Virus record (IMG/VR): IMGVR_UViG_3300003322_001034
Location: 1-37,746 of that record
Reading direction: 5' to 3' (one strand)
DNA length: 37,746 nt
Source: a virus
The notes under the pieces are model-generated. The model was not told the DNA's origin. It ran no database searches and worked only from the letters and a program-made list of their open reading frames with translations. Shown here piece after piece: positions 36,541 through 37,746 of this stretch. The stretch's first letter is position 1. Each line of letters begins with the position of its first letter. The translations under genes and the position numbers were made by a program.

Positions 36541-37746
36541 GTGACGACCGAGACCGAGATGTGGGCACCCAGCGGGACCGCCACAAACGCCGGCCCGCAC
36601 CTGCCCATGCGACCGTGCGACCTCGACGCCGAACGCATCCTCGTCGCCACCACGATCATGCGGCCCGCCACCGTCGACGAACTCGGCGCCGAAGGATTCG
36701 ACCCCGCAGACATCACCACCGACTGGCTCCGCTGGACCTGGTACGCCATCGAAGAACTCCGCACCGAATTCCGCGACGGCGAACTCAAACACCTCGCCGT
36801 CCACAGGCTGTTGGAAACCTGGCACGCCGACGGCCGCATGCCCACCCGCGTCCCACCCGCAGACCAACTCATGGAACTCTGCAACCACGCCCACCCCGGC
36901 GCCGCCCCCTGGTACGCCCGCCGCGTCACCAAAAAGGCCGTCGCCGCCAGACTCGTCGCCCTCGGCCACGACGCCATCCTCAAAGGCAACTCCCCAGCCT
37001 TCGACGAAGACACCGACATCGCCGCCCTCCAAGCCGACCTCGACGGAGTCATCCGCACCACCGACGACACCGACCTCTCCCCAATCGGCGACCTCATCGG
37101 TGACAGCCTCATCCGCGCCGTCACCCCACCCACCCGCGAAGACCGCATCCCCACCGGCTTCGTCGACCTCGACAGCCTCCTCTCCGGCGGCTTCGCCCCC
37201 GGCCAGTTCGTCGTTATCGGCGCACGCCCCGCCATGGGCAAGACCACACTCGCCCAAGACTTCGCCCGCGCCGCCGCCATCACCTCCAAGATCCCCACCC
37301 TGTTCGAGTCGCTGGAGATGGCCAAGCCGGAACTCTCCGACCGCATCCTGTGCGCCGAAGCCCGCATCCCCCACCACCACCTCAAGCAAGGCGTCGTCAA
37401 CGACACCGACATGGCCCGCGCCGCCCGGCGCGCTCCCTCCATCGCCGAAGCCCCGCTCTACATCAACGACGGCTCCCTGCTGTCACTGCCGCTGCTCCGC
37501 GGCCGAGTCCGCAACCTCGCCCGCACCGCCGGCCTCCGCCTCGTCATCGTCGACTACCTGCAACTCATGCAGGCCCCCCGCGCCGAGTCCCGGCAGCAGG
37601 CCGTCGCCGAACTCTCCCGCGGACTCAAGCTCCTGGCCCGCGACTTCAACATCACCGTCGTCGTCCTGTGCCAGCTCAACCGTGGCCCCGAACACCGCAC
37701 AGAGAAGAAGCCCATGGTGTCCGACCTGCGCGAGTCGGGTGCGATC
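36541..37746 (+). CDS. dnaB: DnaB-like replicative helicase (3' partial)
   Basis: 402 codons to the window end; the frame continues. GTG at 36541 has CAGGAG eight bases upstream; an in-frame GTG at 36487 (GTGA overlap with the loader) would add 18 residues. N-terminal domain residues ~15-150; then the RecA-like core: FVDLDSLLSGG, GARPAMGKTTLA (Walker A), TLFESLEMAK, LRLVIVDYLQLM (Walker B), VVVLCQLNRGPE and DLRESGAI at the edge. Ring helicase that unwinds phage DNA at the fork. Confidence 0.93.
   Translation, partial: MTTETEMWAPSGTATNAGPHLPMRPCDLDAERILVATTIMRPATVDELGAEGFDPADITTDWLRWTWYAIEELRTEFRDGELKHLAVHRLLETWHADGRMPTRVPPADQLMELCNHAHPGAAPWYARRVTKKAVAARLVALGHDAILKGNSPAFDEDTDIAALQADLDGVIRTTDDTDLSPIGDLIGDSLIRAVTPPTREDRIPTGFVDLDSLLSGGFAPGQFVVIGARPAMGKTTLAQDFARAAAITSKIPTLFESLEMAKPELSDRILCAEARIPHHHLKQGVVNDTDMARAARRAPSIAEAPLYINDGSLLSLPLLRGRVRNLARTAGLRLVIVDYLQLMQAPRAESRQQAVAELSRGLKLLARDFNITVVVLCQLNRGPEHRTEKKPMVSDLRESGAI

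Overview
The window is most likely the central and right part of the genome of a temperate, tailed (siphovirus-type) phage of Streptomyces or a close relative. The evidence is high-GC sequence with strong third-position GC bias, GTG/TTG starts and 4-base stop/start overlaps, actinophage-type gene families (WhiB, DUF6221-like, collagen-like membrane protein), and a tyrosine integrase beside a stretch that reads as the 3' end of a Streptomyces-like uppP gene. Phage genes lie on both sides of that attachment region, so it looks like attP of a free phage genome and not one end of a prophage.

Layout. 1-7268 (+): end of the tape-measure gene, then tail and tail-fibre genes. 7265-17015 (-): 22 short genes in one tightly coupled operon. 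They include three glycosyltransferases, a methyltransferase, a prolyl-hydroxylase-like 2OG-Fe(II) oxygenase, an IS110-transposase-like protein, DUF6221-like proteins, many small Cys-rich proteins and tiny membrane peptides. 17016-17210: divergent control region with several inverted repeats. 17211-19650 (+): lysis cassette with an amidase endolysin, a small protein resembling Acb2/Tad1 cyclic-nucleotide sponges, a holin, a holin/spanin-like protein and a membrane-anchored collagen-like protein. 19651-20311: no convincing gene, but a dense chain of stem-loops suggesting a large structured RNA. 20312-22904: cargo-like module with an XRE/TPR regulator, a flavoprotein and small zinc-finger-like proteins. 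22941-26252 (-): small XRE regulator with a palindromic operator, the attP/uppP segment, integrase, a small Cys protein and an XRE repressor. 26253-26417: divergent switch region with four CTAGAGG-type sites. 26418-32946 (+): early operon with Cro/Xis-like proteins, a RecB-like nuclease, a RecT-like annealing protein, a RuvC-like resolvase, an HTH/HNH protein, WhiB and many small proteins. 33068-37746 (+): CoiA-like nuclease, a lambda-O-like initiator with an iteron array inside the gene, a DnaC-like loader and the start of a DnaB helicase.

How it fits together. The leftward repressor and integrase, the divergent early operon and attP form a lysogeny module. The right arm supplies recombination and replication, in an arrangement that parallels lambda O/P. 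The leftward operon between tail and lysis genes looks like a modification and accessory cassette. Its oxygenase and glycosyltransferases could act on the collagen-like protein, on virion proteins or on the host surface; this is inference only.
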